Assembly (NCBI RefSeq): GCF_004297125.1
Contig: NZ_SCVD01000025.1
Span: 1-64,000, forward strand
Source: Phenylobacterium sp.
Lineage (GTDB): Bacteria > Pseudomonadota > Alphaproteobacteria > Caulobacterales > Caulobacteraceae
DNA length: 64,000 bases
Direction of reading: 5' to 3'
The position numbers and the translations under genes are program-made. Positions 12,057 through 20,686 of this stretch are shown here, one piece after another. The notes beneath the pieces were generated by a model. The model was not told the DNA's origin. It made no database searches and was given only the letters and a program-made list of their open reading frames with translations. The stretch's first letter is position 1. Each line of letters starts with the position of its first letter.

Positions 12057-13163
12057 TCAAGGCCGGACGATGCGGCCCCCGGCCATCGGCGCGGCCACCC
12101 CAGTGGTCTTCGGAAACGAGATCGGCAGGCCCCGGAACGTGCGGGCCGCCAGATAGGCGAAGGCCTCGGCCTCGATGGAATCGCCGCGCCAGCCGTGGTC
12201 CTCGGCGGTCTTCACCGGCATGGGCAGGCGCTCAGCCAGGGCCTTCATGATCTCGGGATTGTGCCGCCCGCCGCCGCAGACGATCACCTCGGTCGGCGCG
12301 GCGCCCATCATGTCGAAGCCGGCCTTCACGGCCTCGGCCGTGAAGGCGACCAGCGTCGCGGCGGCGTCCTCGAGCTGCAGGGCCTCCAGCGGTTCCAGAG
12401 AGAAGTCGTAGCGGTCGAGCGACTTGGGCGGCGGCGCCTGGAAATAAGGATGCGCCAGCAGGGCGCGGACCACCGCCTCGTCCACCCGCCCCACGCTGGC
12501 GTACTTGCCGCCGGCGTCGTAGCGGCCGGCGCCGCGGGCCTGGACCAGCAGGTCGATCATCCCGTTGCCGGGGCCGGTGTCGAACGCGGCGATGTCGTCG
12601 CCGCCCGTCCAGAAGGTGACGTTGGCCACGCCGCCGACGTTCAGCACCGCCAGCGGCGCCTGCAGGTTCGAGGCCCGCGCCCGGGCCAGGTGGTAGATCG
12701 GCGCCAGCGGGGCGCCCTCCCCGCCCGCGGCCACGTCGGCGGTGCGGAAGTCGAAGGCCACCGGCCGGCCGGTCAGCCGCGCCAGCATGGCCGCGTCGCC
12801 GAGCTGGACCGTGCGGCCGGGAACGCCGTCCTTCGGCCGCTCGTGCAGCACCGTCTGGCCGTGCATGCCAATCAGGTCGAGGTCGGGCCAGGACAGGCCG
12901 TTGGCCTGCAGGAAGGCCTCGGCGGCGGCGTGATGCTCCTCGGCGACCATCTCGGCCGCGTGAGGGAAGATGGCGGGCTCCGGAGTGCCGCGCTCCCACG
13001 CCAGCGCCTGCTGCGTCGCCTCCAGCATCACGTTGCGGGTGGCGTCGGTCAGCTTGCGTTCGCCCGCCGGGCCGAACGCCTGGATCGCCTCGCCATCGGT
13101 CTCGAGGACGGCCATGTCGACGGCGTCCAGCGAGGTCCCGGTCATGAATCCCAGCACGAGCAT
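12057..13163 (-). CDS. anmK: Anhydro-N-acetylmuramic acid kinase
   Basis: 368 residues. AnmK opens and phosphorylates 1,6-anhydro-MurNAc released by lytic transglycosylases, feeding cell-wall recycling. Recognised by GFMTGTSLDAVDMAV at the N-terminus (ATP-binding MSGTSxD motif), GMHGQTVLHERP, NVGGVANVTF and FDTGPGNGMID. The ORF track starts 144 bases upstream; the ATG at 13163 begins the conserved MLVLGFMTGTSLD. The protein fits the normal 360-380 length. It may be co-transcribed with the M20 peptidase that follows, a plausible wall-peptide salvage pairing (inference). Confidence 0.93.
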   Translation of the reverse strand: MLVLGFMTGTSLDAVDMAVLETDGEAIQAFGPAGERKLTDATRNVMLEATQQALAWERGTPEPAIFPHAAEMVAEEHHAAAEAFLQANGLSWPDLDLIGMHGQTVLHERPKDGVPGRTVQLGDAAMLARLTGRPVAFDFRTADVAAGGEGAPLAPIYHLARARASNLQAPLAVLNVGGVANVTFWTGGDDIAAFDTGPGNGMIDLLVQARGAGRYDAGGKYASVGRVDEAVVRALLAHPYFQAPPPKSLDRYDFSLEPLEALQLEDAAATLVAFTAEAVKAGFDMMGAAPTEVIVCGGGRHNPEIMKALAERLPMPVKTAEDHGWRGDSIEAEAFAYLAARTFRGLPISFPKTTGVAAPMAGGRIVRP

Positions 13164-13204
13164 GACCGTTGACTGCCATGTCCGAGGACCGCTAGCTAGA
13201 CGCC

Positions 13205-13255
13205 ATGATCGGTCCCGCCGCCAGCACCGGCCGCTATTACCGCCTGCCCTTCTAG
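13205..13255 (+). CDS. Possible 16-residue leader peptide upstream of tyrS
   Basis: Short frame MIGPAASTGRYYRLPF followed by TAG. It contains adjacent Tyr codons (TAT TAC) and lies 94 bases upstream of the AAGGAG-preceded ATG of the tyrS frame. A GAGGA is present but 15 bases before the ATG, which is far for a ribosome site. No codon-bias evidence is possible at this length. Listed because tandem cognate codons upstream of an aminoacyl-tRNA synthetase are what an attenuation leader would show. Confidence 0.25.
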   Translation: MIGPAASTGRYYRLPF

Positions 13256-13280
13256 CAGGCGCCCGATCCCACGCGCCTGC
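13255..13280 (+). promoter_or_regulatory. Perfect 8-bp hairpin between leader frame and tyrS
   Basis: GCAGGCGC and GCGCCTGC pair perfectly around a 10-base loop. The stem begins at the last base of the leader-frame stop codon. No U-tract follows, so it is not a textbook intrinsic terminator. It could be an attenuator stem or a pausing element. Confidence 0.35.
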
Positions 13281-13417
13281 CCCTCCCGGCCGGCGCATTC
13301 CGAACAAATCCGAGAACGCCGGCCTCCTCGCACCCCAAGGAGCCTGCCATGTCCCTCGAAATCCTCTCCGCCGACGTGCTAGAGCGCGCCGGTCCTACAG
13401 ATGAGATTCCGCCTCCG

Positions 13418-14677
13418 ATGACCGAGACCGCGTTCACGTCCGACTTCCTGAAGGTGCTGCAGGAGCGCGGTTACATCCATCAGGTGACCCACCCGGCCGA
13501 GCTGGATGAGGCGGCGACCAAGGGCGTGATCACCGCCTACATCGGTTTCGACGCCACCGCGCCCTCACTGCACGTGGGCTCGTTGATCCAGATCATGATG
13601 CTGCGCCGGCTGCAGCAGACCGGCCACAAGCCCATCGTGCTGATGGGCGGCGGCACCACCAAGATCGGGGACCCGACCGACAAGGACCAATCGCGCCCCC
13701 TGCTCACCGAAGCCCAGATCCAGGCCAACATCGCCTCGATCAAGACGGTGTTCGCCAAGTTCCTGACCTTCGGCGACGGCCCGACCGACGCGATCATGGT
13801 CGACAACGACGCCTGGCTCTCGAAGTACGGCTACGTCGACTTCCTGCGCGAGTTCGGCGTCCACTTCACGGTCAACCGGATGCTGGCGTTCGACAGCGTG
13901 AAGGCGCGGCTGGAGCGTGAGCAGCCGATGACCTTCCTCGAATTCAACTACATGCTGATGCAGTCGGTGGACTTCCTGGAGCTGGAGCGCCGCAACGGCT
14001 GCCTGCTGCAGATGGGCGGGTCGGACCAGTGGGGGAACATCGTCAACGGGGTGGAGTTGATCCGCCGAGTCGATCAGAAGCCCGCCTTCGGCCTGACCAC
14101 GCCGCTGCTCTCCACCGCGTCGGGCCAGAAGATGGGCAAGACCGTGGGCGGAGCCGTGTGGCTGAACGCCGACATGCGCAGCCCCTACGACTACTGGCAG
14201 TTCTGGCGGAACACCGAGGACGCCGACGTGGGCCGCTTCCTGAAGCTGTTCACCGACCTGCCCCTGGACGAGATCGCCCGGCTGGAGGCCTTGCCCGGCG
14301 CCGAGATCAACGAGGCCAAGGTCATCCTCGCTCGGGAAGCCACGACAATGCTTCACGGGATTGATGACGCGCTGGCGTCAGAGCTTACCGCCCGACTCGC
14401 ATTCAAAGATGGCGTTACGGACGCGAGCCTTCCGACCGTAGAAGTCGCGCGTGACCAGTTCCCGGTCCATCGGACAACGGCCGGATTAGTCGTTGAAGCG
14501 GGACTGGCTAAATCGCTTGGTGAGGCCCGAAGACTGATCGCTGGCGGTGGGGTCTCGATCAATGATCGAAGAGCTTTGGCGGATGAAAAGCACGGCTACG
14601 ACCAACTCCTTCCCGAGCTGAACGCCTTCAAAGTTCAAGTTGGTAAAAAGAAGATCGTGCTGGTGAAGCCGGTGTAG
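13418..14677 (+). CDS. tyrS: Tyrosyl-tRNA synthetase
   Basis: Class I synthetase charging tRNA-Tyr; 419 residues from this start. The HIGH-equivalent is HVGS ([11 protein letters not shown]), the tRNA/tyrosine pocket includes [12 protein letters not shown], and the KMSKS-equivalent is QKMGKTVGG. The last ~70 residues form an S4-like RNA-binding domain ([23 protein letters not shown]). The frame is open to an ATG at 13349 that has a strong AAGGAG six bases upstream, giving a 442-residue form; 13418 matches usual family length and homologous N-termini (MTETAFxSDF) but has only a weak ribosome site. Both starts are possible. The 3' quarter, from about 14,340, uses A/T-ending codons much more often than the rest. 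Confidence 0.93.
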   Translation: MTETAFTSDFLKVLQERGYIHQVTHPAELDEAATKGVITAYIGFDATAPSLHVGSLIQIMMLRRLQQTGHKPIVLMGGGTTKIGDPTDKDQSRPLLTEAQIQANIASIKTVFAKFLTFGDGPTDAIMVDNDAWLSKYGYVDFLREFGVHFTVNRMLAFDSVKARLEREQPMTFLEFNYMLMQSVDFLELERRNGCLLQMGGSDQWGNIVNGVELIRRVDQKPAFGLTTPLLSTASGQKMGKTVGGAVWLNADMRSPYDYWQFWRNTEDADVGRFLKLFTDLPLDEIARLEALPGAEINEAKVILAREATTMLHGIDDALASELTARLAFKDGVTDASLPTVEVARDQFPVHRTTAGLVVEAGLAKSLGEARRLIAGGGVSINDRRALADEKHGYDQLLPELNAFKVQVGKKKIVLVKPV

Positions 14678-14681
14678 CGCC

Positions 14682-14821
14682 TCTCCCTCCCCTTTATGGG
14701 GAGGGTGGCCGGAGCGAAGCGAACGGTCGGGTGGGGAGCCCAGGATCAAGCTCGGAGCTTGACCGTGACTTCCCCACCCTGACTGCTTCGCAGTCTGTCC
14801 CTCCCCATGAAGGGGAGGGAA
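14682..14821. repeat. Large imperfect inverted repeat, REP-like intergenic element
   Basis: The two ends are local hairpins (CCCTCCCCTTTATGGGGAGGG on the left, CCCTCCCCATGAAGGGGAGGG on the right), and the left half (GGGAGGGTGGC...CGGTCGGGTGGGGAG) is an inverted relative of the right half (CTTCCCCACCCTGACTGCTTCGCAGTC...). The whole spacer could fold into one long stem. Elements of this look are common between genes in Caulobacter and relatives. It may terminate tyrS transcripts; it also ends directly at the bcp ribosome site. Confidence 0.7.
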
Positions 14822-14832
14822 AAGGAGAGACG

Positions 14833-15294
14833 ATGACCGATATCGTGGAAGGCGCCCCAGCGCCGGACTTCGACCTGGAGACGCCTGACGGCCGGGTGAA
14901 GCTCGCCGACTTCGCCGGCAGGACCGTGGTGCTCTACTTCTACCCGAAAGACGACACCACCGGCTGCACCAAGGAAGCGCAGGAGTTCTCCGCCCTCGCC
15001 CCGGAGTTCGCCAAGGCCGGCGTCACGGTGATCGGCGTCTCCAAGGACTCGATCGCCGCGCACAGGAAGTTCGCGGCCAAGTACGACCTCGCGGTGAAGC
15101 TGGGCTCGGACCCCGAGGGGCAGGTCGTGGAACGCTACGGAGCCTGGGTCGAGAAGAGCCTCTACGGCCGCAAGTACATGGGCATCGACCGCTCCACCTT
15201 CCTGATCAGGGACGGCAGGCTCCAGAAGATCTGGCGCAAGGTCCGCGTGGCCAACCATGCGCAACAGGTGTTGGACGCTGCGAAGGCTTCGTGA
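14833..15294 (+). CDS. bcp: Thioredoxin-dependent thiol peroxidase, BCP/PrxQ family
   Basis: 153-residue cytosolic peroxiredoxin that reduces H2O2 and organic peroxides. The peroxidatic Cys45 lies in YPKDDTTGCTKEAQEF. The resolving Cys that many BCPs carry five residues later is Gln50 here and the protein has no other cysteine, so this is a 1-Cys-type member. The ORF track begins 102 bases upstream in the repeat; the ATG at 14833 follows AAAGGAGAG and begins the conserved MTDIVEGAPAPDFDL. Confidence 0.92.
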   Translation: MTDIVEGAPAPDFDLETPDGRVKLADFAGRTVVLYFYPKDDTTGCTKEAQEFSALAPEFAKAGVTVIGVSKDSIAAHRKFAAKYDLAVKLGSDPEGQVVERYGAWVEKSLYGRKYMGIDRSTFLIRDGRLQKIWRKVRVANHAQQVLDAAKAS

Positions 15295-15431
15295 CGCTTT
15301 TCGCCGATAAACGATGACCGGCATGCGGCCGGCGGTCGCTTTGGGGCCGAACCTGCTCCGAAGCGCTTGCCTGTCGCAAAAAAGTCGTCGCATATCGCCG
15401 ACACCGAGGGTGTGGGGACTTCCGGCAACGC

Positions 15432-16589
15432 ATGAAACGTCTGGCGCAGCTCGGCCGTTCGCTCGTGGAGCTGTTCCCGGAACGGCACCTCTACGTCCGC
15501 TCCGGCGGGGCCATGAAGGCCTTCGTCCTCACCACCAAGAAGCAGCTGATCATCGCCGGCGGCGTCGCGGGCGGCGCCATGTGGATGGGCGTCTGCACGG
15601 CCGCCATGCTGGTGAACCTGATGTCGGCCTCGTCCGCCGACCGCGAGATCGCCAAGCTCAAGGCCCAGTCCGAGCGCTATGTCGCCGACCGCCAGGCCCG
15701 TCTGGACAGCGCCATGGCCCGGCTGAACGCAGCCTCCGGATCAGGCCAGGACGCCGCCGCCTCCATCGAGAAGCGCCACGCCGCGCTGGCCCTGCTGCTC
15801 ACCGACCTGAAGGGCGCGCCGGGCGCCGCCGAGGCCCTGACCCCCGCGATCAACCGCGCCCTGGCCGGCCAGGACGTCAATCCGGTGCGCCGCGTCGAGA
15901 TGGTGCGCATCGGCCAGGAACAGCTCCTGGACGCCGCCGACAGCTTCGCCAAGGGCCGCGCCGACCGGCTGCGCCTGGCGTTCCGCATGGCCGGCCTCTC
16001 GCCCGCCACCTTCGTATCCGGCGCGGACTCGCTAGGCGGGCCGCTGATCGAGTCCAAGGACCCCCGCGCCCTGGCCGCCGTGCTGGACGTGGACGACGAT
16101 TTCGCCGTGCGCATCCAGCGCGCCGCCCGCGACCTCTCCGAGGCCAAGGCGATGGCGCAGGCGGCGGGCGACCTGCCACTGGCCCGGCCCACCGCCAACA
16201 ACCAGCAGACCAGCGGCTTCGGCGTGCGCTTCGATCCCTTCACGCGCCGGCCGGCCTATCACTCCGGCCTCGACTTCGGCGGGGGCTACGCCACCCCGAT
16301 CCATGCCACCGGCCCCGGTGTGGTGTCGTTCACCGGCCAGCGCTCGGGCTACGGGAATGTGGTCGAGATCGACCACGGCCGCGGCCTGAAGACCCGCTAC
16401 GCCCACCTCTCCGGCTTCGCCGTGCAGCGCGGCCAGCGCGTGGCGGTGGGACAAAGGATCGCATCGATGGGCTCGACGGGCCGCTCGACAGGGACCCACC
16501 TTCACTATGAGGTGTGGGTCAACGGTCGGGCCCAGAACCCGGGCCGCTTCCTGAAGGCCGGTCAATATGTTCTCCAAGCCGCAGACTAA
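15432..16589 (+). CDS. M23 (LytM-type) peptidoglycan endopeptidase, membrane anchored
   Basis: 385 residues. A transmembrane segment at about 38-64 (LIIAGGVAGGAMWMGVCTAAMLV) is followed by a periplasmic helical region (70-250, Ala-rich, likely coiled coil) and the M23 domain. Zn ligands are His277 and Asp281 (HSGLD) and His358 (HLHYE), with His356; the active set is intact, so it probably cleaves peptide cross-links rather than acting as a degenerate LytM activator. The stop overlaps the following bactofilin gene by 23 bases. In alphaproteobacteria bactofilins are known to localise M23 peptidases of this type, which fits this pairing. Confidence 0.9.
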   Translation: MKRLAQLGRSLVELFPERHLYVRSGGAMKAFVLTTKKQLIIAGGVAGGAMWMGVCTAAMLVNLMSASSADREIAKLKAQSERYVADRQARLDSAMARLNAASGSGQDAAASIEKRHAALALLLTDLKGAPGAAEALTPAINRALAGQDVNPVRRVEMVRIGQEQLLDAADSFAKGRADRLRLAFRMAGLSPATFVSGADSLGGPLIESKDPRALAAVLDVDDDFAVRIQRAARDLSEAKAMAQAAGDLPLARPTANNQQTSGFGVRFDPFTRRPAYHSGLDFGGGYATPIHATGPGVVSFTGQRSGYGNVVEIDHGRGLKTRYAHLSGFAVQRGQRVAVGQRIASMGSTGRSTGTHLHYEVWVNGRAQNPGRFLKAGQYVLQAAD

Positions 16590-16989
16590 GGGCGCGTCCG
16601 CGCCGATCGAGACCTCTCAGGCGCGGAAGCTCGCCGTGGCTTCGCTGGTGGCCGAGGGCGTGAGCCTCCGCGGCGACTTCACCACCGAGGGCGACCTGCA
16701 TCTGGACGGCGCCGTCGAGGGCGACGTGCGGGTCTCCCAGCTGACGATCGGCGAGACCGGCGTCGTGACGGGCTCCATCCTGGCCGACAGCGTCGAGATC
16801 CGCGGCCGCGTCGCCGGCACGATCTGCGCCCGCCAGGTGCGCCTGTGGGCCACCGCCCACGTGGACGGCGACATCAGCCACACCGAACTCGCGATCGAGG
16901 CCGGGGCCCATTTCGAGGGGCGCAGCTTGGCGCTGACCCCGGCCAAACCCGCGGCCCTCGAGGCGCTCACCGTGGTGGCGGCGGAGTAG
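16567..16989 (+). CDS. Bactofilin family cytoskeletal protein
   Basis: 140 residues. Bactofilins polymerise into membrane-associated filaments. The core is the repetitive right-handed beta-helix: SLRGDFTTEGDLHLDGAVEGDVRVSQLTIGETGVVTGSILADSVEIRGRVAGTI, with regular Gly/Val spacing. A disordered N-terminus (MFSKPQTKGASAPIETS) and Ala-rich C-terminus flank it, as in Caulobacter BacA. It is translated from within the 3' end of the M23 peptidase gene, so the two are probably made together and the filament likely positions the enzyme. Confidence 0.93.
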   Translation: MFSKPQTKGASAPIETSQARKLAVASLVAEGVSLRGDFTTEGDLHLDGAVEGDVRVSQLTIGETGVVTGSILADSVEIRGRVAGTICARQVRLWATAHVDGDISHTELAIEAGAHFEGRSLALTPAKPAALEALTVVAAE

Positions 16990-18100
16990 CTACTCCCGCG
17001 TCGCGCCCACCCTCTGCGACAGGGCCGCGCCCATGAAGCGATCCAGGTCGCCGTCCAGGACGCCGTCGGTGTCGCTGGTCTCGACGTCGGTGCGCAGGTC
17101 CTTGACCATCTGGTACGGCTGCAGGACGTAGCTGCGGATCTGGTGGCCCCAGCCGATATCGGTCTTCTGGTCCTCGATCGCCGCCTTGGCGGCTTCGCGC
17201 TTCTCCAGCTCAGCCTCGTAGAGGCGCGCCTTCAGCATTTTCCAGGCCTGGTCGCGGTTCTGGTGCTGGGAACGCTGGTTCTGGCAGGCGACGACGATGC
17301 CGGTCGGGATGTGCGTCAGGCGCACCGCCGAGTCGGTCTTGTTGACGTGCTGGCCGCCGGCGCCGGACGCCCGGTAGGTGTCGGTGCGCACGTCGGCGGG
17401 GTTGATCTCGATCTCGATGGTGTCGTCCACCACCGGATAGACCCAGACCGAGGCGAAGCTGGTGTGGCGCTTGGCGGCGGCGTCGAACGGCGAGATGCGG
17501 ACCAGGCGGTGGACGCCGGCCTCGGTCTTCAGCCAGCCGTAGGCGTTGGGCCCCTTGATCTGCAGGGTCACCGACTTGATGCCGGCCTGTTCGCCCGAGG
17601 TCTCCTCGAGGAACTCGACCTCCATCTTGTGGGCGTTGGCCCAGCGCGAATACATCCTGAGCAGCATCCCGGCCCAGTCGTTGGACTCGGTGCCCCCGGC
17701 GCCGGAGTTGATTTCCATGAAGGCGTCGTTGCCATCGGCCTCGCCGGACAGCAGCGCTTCCAGTTCAGCGCGGTCGGCGCGCTCCTTGATCGCGCGGAGC
17801 TGGGCGATCGCTTCCTGGAAGCTGGCCTCGTCGCCCTCTTCCTCGGCCATCTCGGCATAGCCGACGGCGTCGGTCAGGTCGCGTTCCAGCGACTGGACGG
17901 CCTCGATCTGGGCGGCCAGGCGCGAACGCTCACGGCTGACGACCTGGGCCTCTGCCGGCCGGTCCCAGAGGGTCGGGTCCTCGACCCGGGCGTTCAGTTC
18001 GTCCAGTTTGCGAAGGGAAGGTTCCCAGTCAAAGACGCCTCCTGAGCAGTTCGATCGACTGCTCGATGTCGGCCTTGGCGGCCTCGACATCCGCTCTCAT
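16990..18100 (-). CDS. prfB: Peptide chain release factor 2, with programmed +1 frameshift
   Basis: RF2 recognises UGA and UAA. The main frame (16990-18030) encodes the GGQ loop ([16 protein letters not shown]) and the SPF tripeptide region ([12 protein letters not shown]). The true start is the ATG at 18100 in another frame, preceded by GGGAG: it encodes [23 protein letters not shown] and then hits UGA at 18031-18029. A +1 slip at CUU joins it to [12 protein letters not shown], giving about 369 residues, the normal RF2 length. The N-terminus shown by the ORF track ([11 protein letters not shown]...) is an out-of-frame artefact. The frameshift makes RF2 autoregulate its own level. Confidence 0.95.
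18028..18043 (-). promoter_or_regulatory. prfB programmed frameshift site
   Basis: The minus strand reads AGGAGGCGTCTTTGAC. The internal Shine-Dalgarno AGGAGG sits just ahead of CUU UGA C, the same arrangement as E. coli (AGGGGGUAUCUUUGAC). When RF2 is scarce the ribosome pauses at UGA and slips +1 on CUU. Confidence 0.95.
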
Positions 18101-18149
18101 GAGAGAACTCCCAATACGTAAGGTCGCGGCGTCTAACGCGCGCCGCCGG

Positions 18150-20603
18150 TTAGAACAAGTCGGACAGGTCGTCCTTCTTCTTCGGCGGGGGCGCGGCCGG
18201 CGGCGCGACGGCCGCCGCCGCGTTCGGCGCGCCCGTGACGTTCCCGGAGCCGAACACCTGGCTGTACGGCTGCGGACCCGAGGCTGGGCCCGCCGCGCCC
18301 AGGGCCTGGTTGGAGACCGAGGGCTCGGTGCCGGGGCGGAACGCCTCGCGGATGCCGCGGATCATCGCGTACTTGGCGTTGGACGGGGCCTTGAACGGTT
18401 CGGCTGGCTTGTCCTTCAGCGCCTGGCCCATGAACTCGACGAAGATCGGCACGGCCGCGACCGAGCCCGTCTCATTGTTGCCGAGGCTGCGGTTGTCGTC
18501 GAAGCCGATGTAGACACCCACAACGAGGTGCGGCGAGAAGCCCATGAACCAGGCCGACCGGTAGTCGTTGGTGGTCCCGGTCTTGCCGCCCAGCGGCTTG
18601 CCGATCGACGAGGCGGCCGTGGCGGTGCCGCGCTGGACGACGCCTTCGAGCATGGAGGTGATCTGATAGGCCGTGATCGGGTCCATCACCTGGTCGCCGG
18701 TGCGCGGGATCCGCGGGCTCTCGTCGCCGGAGAATCCGACCTCGCAACGGTCGCACTGCCGGCGGTCGGCGCGCCAGATGACCTTGCCGTTGCGGTCCTC
18801 GACGACCTCGATCAGATGCGGCTGCACCAGCTTGCCGCCGTTGACGAAGGTCGAATAGGCGGCGGCCATCTTGTAGGTCGTGGTCTCGCCCGACCCCAGG
18901 GCCATGGCCAGCACCTTGTCCATCTTCTTGGTCACGCCCAGCCGTTCGGCCAGGCTGGCGATCCGGGTCATGCCGACGCTCTGGGCCAGGCGCACGGTCA
19001 TGGTGTTGCGCGACAGCTCGAGGCCTTTGCGCAGGGTGAGCGCGCCGTAGTAGTCGCGGCTGTAGTTTTCCGGGCTCCAGTCCTGGCCGCCATAGCCGCG
19101 CAGCGTGATCGGCGCGTCCAGCACCGTGCTGGCCGGCGTGTAGCCGCTCTCCAGGGCCGCGGCGTACACGATCGGCTTGAACGACGAGCCCGGCTGGCGC
19201 AGCGCCTGGGTCGCGCGGTTAAAGCTGGAGAGCGAGAACGAATAGCCGCCGACCATCGCCACGACCCGGCCCGAATAGGGTTCCATGGCCACCAGGGCGC
19301 CGTTGACCGCCGGCACCTGTTTCAGGCGGAAGCCGCCCCCCTCCTTCACCGGCTCGACGAAGACCAGGTCGCCGGTGCCGATCCCCTTCCCGGCCCGGGC
19401 CCACGACACGTCCTGGCCCACGACGTTGCCGGTGGCGCCGTCGATCGTGCGGACGGCGACCGCGCCTCCGGCCACGCTGGTCACGAGGGCGCGCTTCCAG
19501 TCCTGGCGTTCGCGCGGCTTCACGGTCTTGCGGGCGATGTCTTCCCAGCCCTCCGTGGTCGTGACGTGGCCCCAGGCGCCGCGCCAGCCGTGGCGGCGGT
19601 CGTAGCTTTCCAGCCCGTTCATCAGGGCCAGCTTGGCCTGGCTCTGGAGCTGGGGGTCCAGCGTCGTGCGCATGTAATAGCCGCCGGCGTTCAGCCGCTC
19701 GTCGCCCAGCTCCTTCATGTTGAGCGAGATGCGGCGCACCTCCTCCACGAAGTAGTCGGCGTCGCGGTACTGGGAACGCGAGGGCGCGGCCTGGACCTTC
19801 AGCGGCTCGGCGATGGCCGCCCTGGCCTCGGCGCGGGTGACCCAGCCTAGGTCGGCCATCTGGTCGATCACCCAGTCGCGCCGCGCCTTGGCCTGCCGCG
19901 GCCGACGCAGCGGATGGTAGTTGTCGGGCCCCTTGGGCAAGGCGGCCAGATAGGCGCTCTCGGCCAGGGTCAGCTCCGACAGCGACTTGCCGAAATAGTT
20001 GTAGGCGGCGGCCCCGACCCCGTACGAGCGGTACCCGAGCCAGATCTCGTTCATGTAGAGCTCGAGGATCCGCTCCTTCGACAGCGTTTGTTCGAGCTGG
20101 GAGGCCAGGATCGCCTCCTTGAGCTTTCGCCCGACCGTCTGGTCGCTGTTCAGCAGGATGTTCTTGGCCACCTGCTGGGTGATGGTCGAACCGCCCTCGA
20201 GGCGCCGGCCCTGAACCAGGTTGACCACGTTCTTCATCTGCGCGCGGGCGAAGCCGCCCACGTCGACGCCGCCATGCTTGAAGAAGCTGTGGTCCTCGGC
20301 CGCCAGGAACGCCTGGGCGGTCTGGGCGGGAATGGCGTCGTAGGGGACGAAGATGCGCCGCTCGCGGGAGAACTCGCCGATCAGGGTGCCGTCCCAGGCG
20401 TAGGCGCGGGTGGCGGTCGGCGGATGGTAGTCCACGAGGTCGCCGGCGTCGGGCAGGTCGTGGAACAGCCAGGCCGCGTAGACGCCGACGGCCGCGGCCG
20501 AGAGCGCGATGAAGCTGAGCGCCACCACGCCGGCCAGGGCCACCCAACGCGGCAGCTTGGCCCGCTGGGGCCCGGCCCGTTCGGGACTGGCGGTAGGATT
20601 CAA
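18150..20603 (-). CDS. mrcA: Penicillin-binding protein 1A, bifunctional
   Basis: 817-residue class A PBP that polymerises and cross-links peptidoglycan. A single N-terminal membrane anchor (about 20-47) precedes the GT51 glycosyltransferase with catalytic Glu103 in AAEDHSFFKHGG and GGSTITQQVAKN. An OB-like insert (about 310-440) leads to the transpeptidase: Ser473 in PGSSFKP, SRN at 531-533, and KTGTTND near 670. A disordered Pro/Ala-rich C-terminus ends in KKKDDLSDLF. It lies between the amidase and prfB on the same strand, the usual order in Caulobacterales. Confidence 0.95.
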   Translation of the reverse strand: MNPTASPERAGPQRAKLPRWVALAGVVALSFIALSAAAVGVYAAWLFHDLPDAGDLVDYHPPTATRAYAWDGTLIGEFSRERRIFVPYDAIPAQTAQAFLAAEDHSFFKHGGVDVGGFARAQMKNVVNLVQGRRLEGGSTITQQVAKNILLNSDQTVGRKLKEAILASQLEQTLSKERILELYMNEIWLGYRSYGVGAAAYNYFGKSLSELTLAESAYLAALPKGPDNYHPLRRPRQAKARRDWVIDQMADLGWVTRAEARAAIAEPLKVQAAPSRSQYRDADYFVEEVRRISLNMKELGDERLNAGGYYMRTTLDPQLQSQAKLALMNGLESYDRRHGWRGAWGHVTTTEGWEDIARKTVKPRERQDWKRALVTSVAGGAVAVRTIDGATGNVVGQDVSWARAGKGIGTGDLVFVEPVKEGGGFRLKQVPAVNGALVAMEPYSGRVVAMVGGYSFSLSSFNRATQALRQPGSSFKPIVYAAALESGYTPASTVLDAPITLRGYGGQDWSPENYSRDYYGALTLRKGLELSRNTMTVRLAQSVGMTRIASLAERLGVTKKMDKVLAMALGSGETTTYKMAAAYSTFVNGGKLVQPHLIEVVEDRNGKVIWRADRRQCDRCEVGFSGDESPRIPRTGDQVMDPITAYQITSMLEGVVQRGTATAASSIGKPLGGKTGTTNDYRSAWFMGFSPHLVVGVYIGFDDNRSLGNNETGSVAAVPIFVEFMGQALKDKPAEPFKAPSNAKYAMIRGIREAFRPGTEPSVSNQALGAAGPASGPQPYSQVFGSGNVTGAPNAAAAVAPPAAPPPKKKDDLSDLF

Positions 20604-20686
20604 CTGACGACGGGCTCCGGGCGCTCCAGACCTGTCGTCCTAACGTGTGTCGAAGCAGGCGCCAACGGGCGGAGGGTGCGGCTGCG

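Noticed and set aside
18066-19850. 594-residue plus-strand ORF
   Set aside because: Antisense to PBP1A, which has all catalytic motifs; the plus frame has no recognisable domain.
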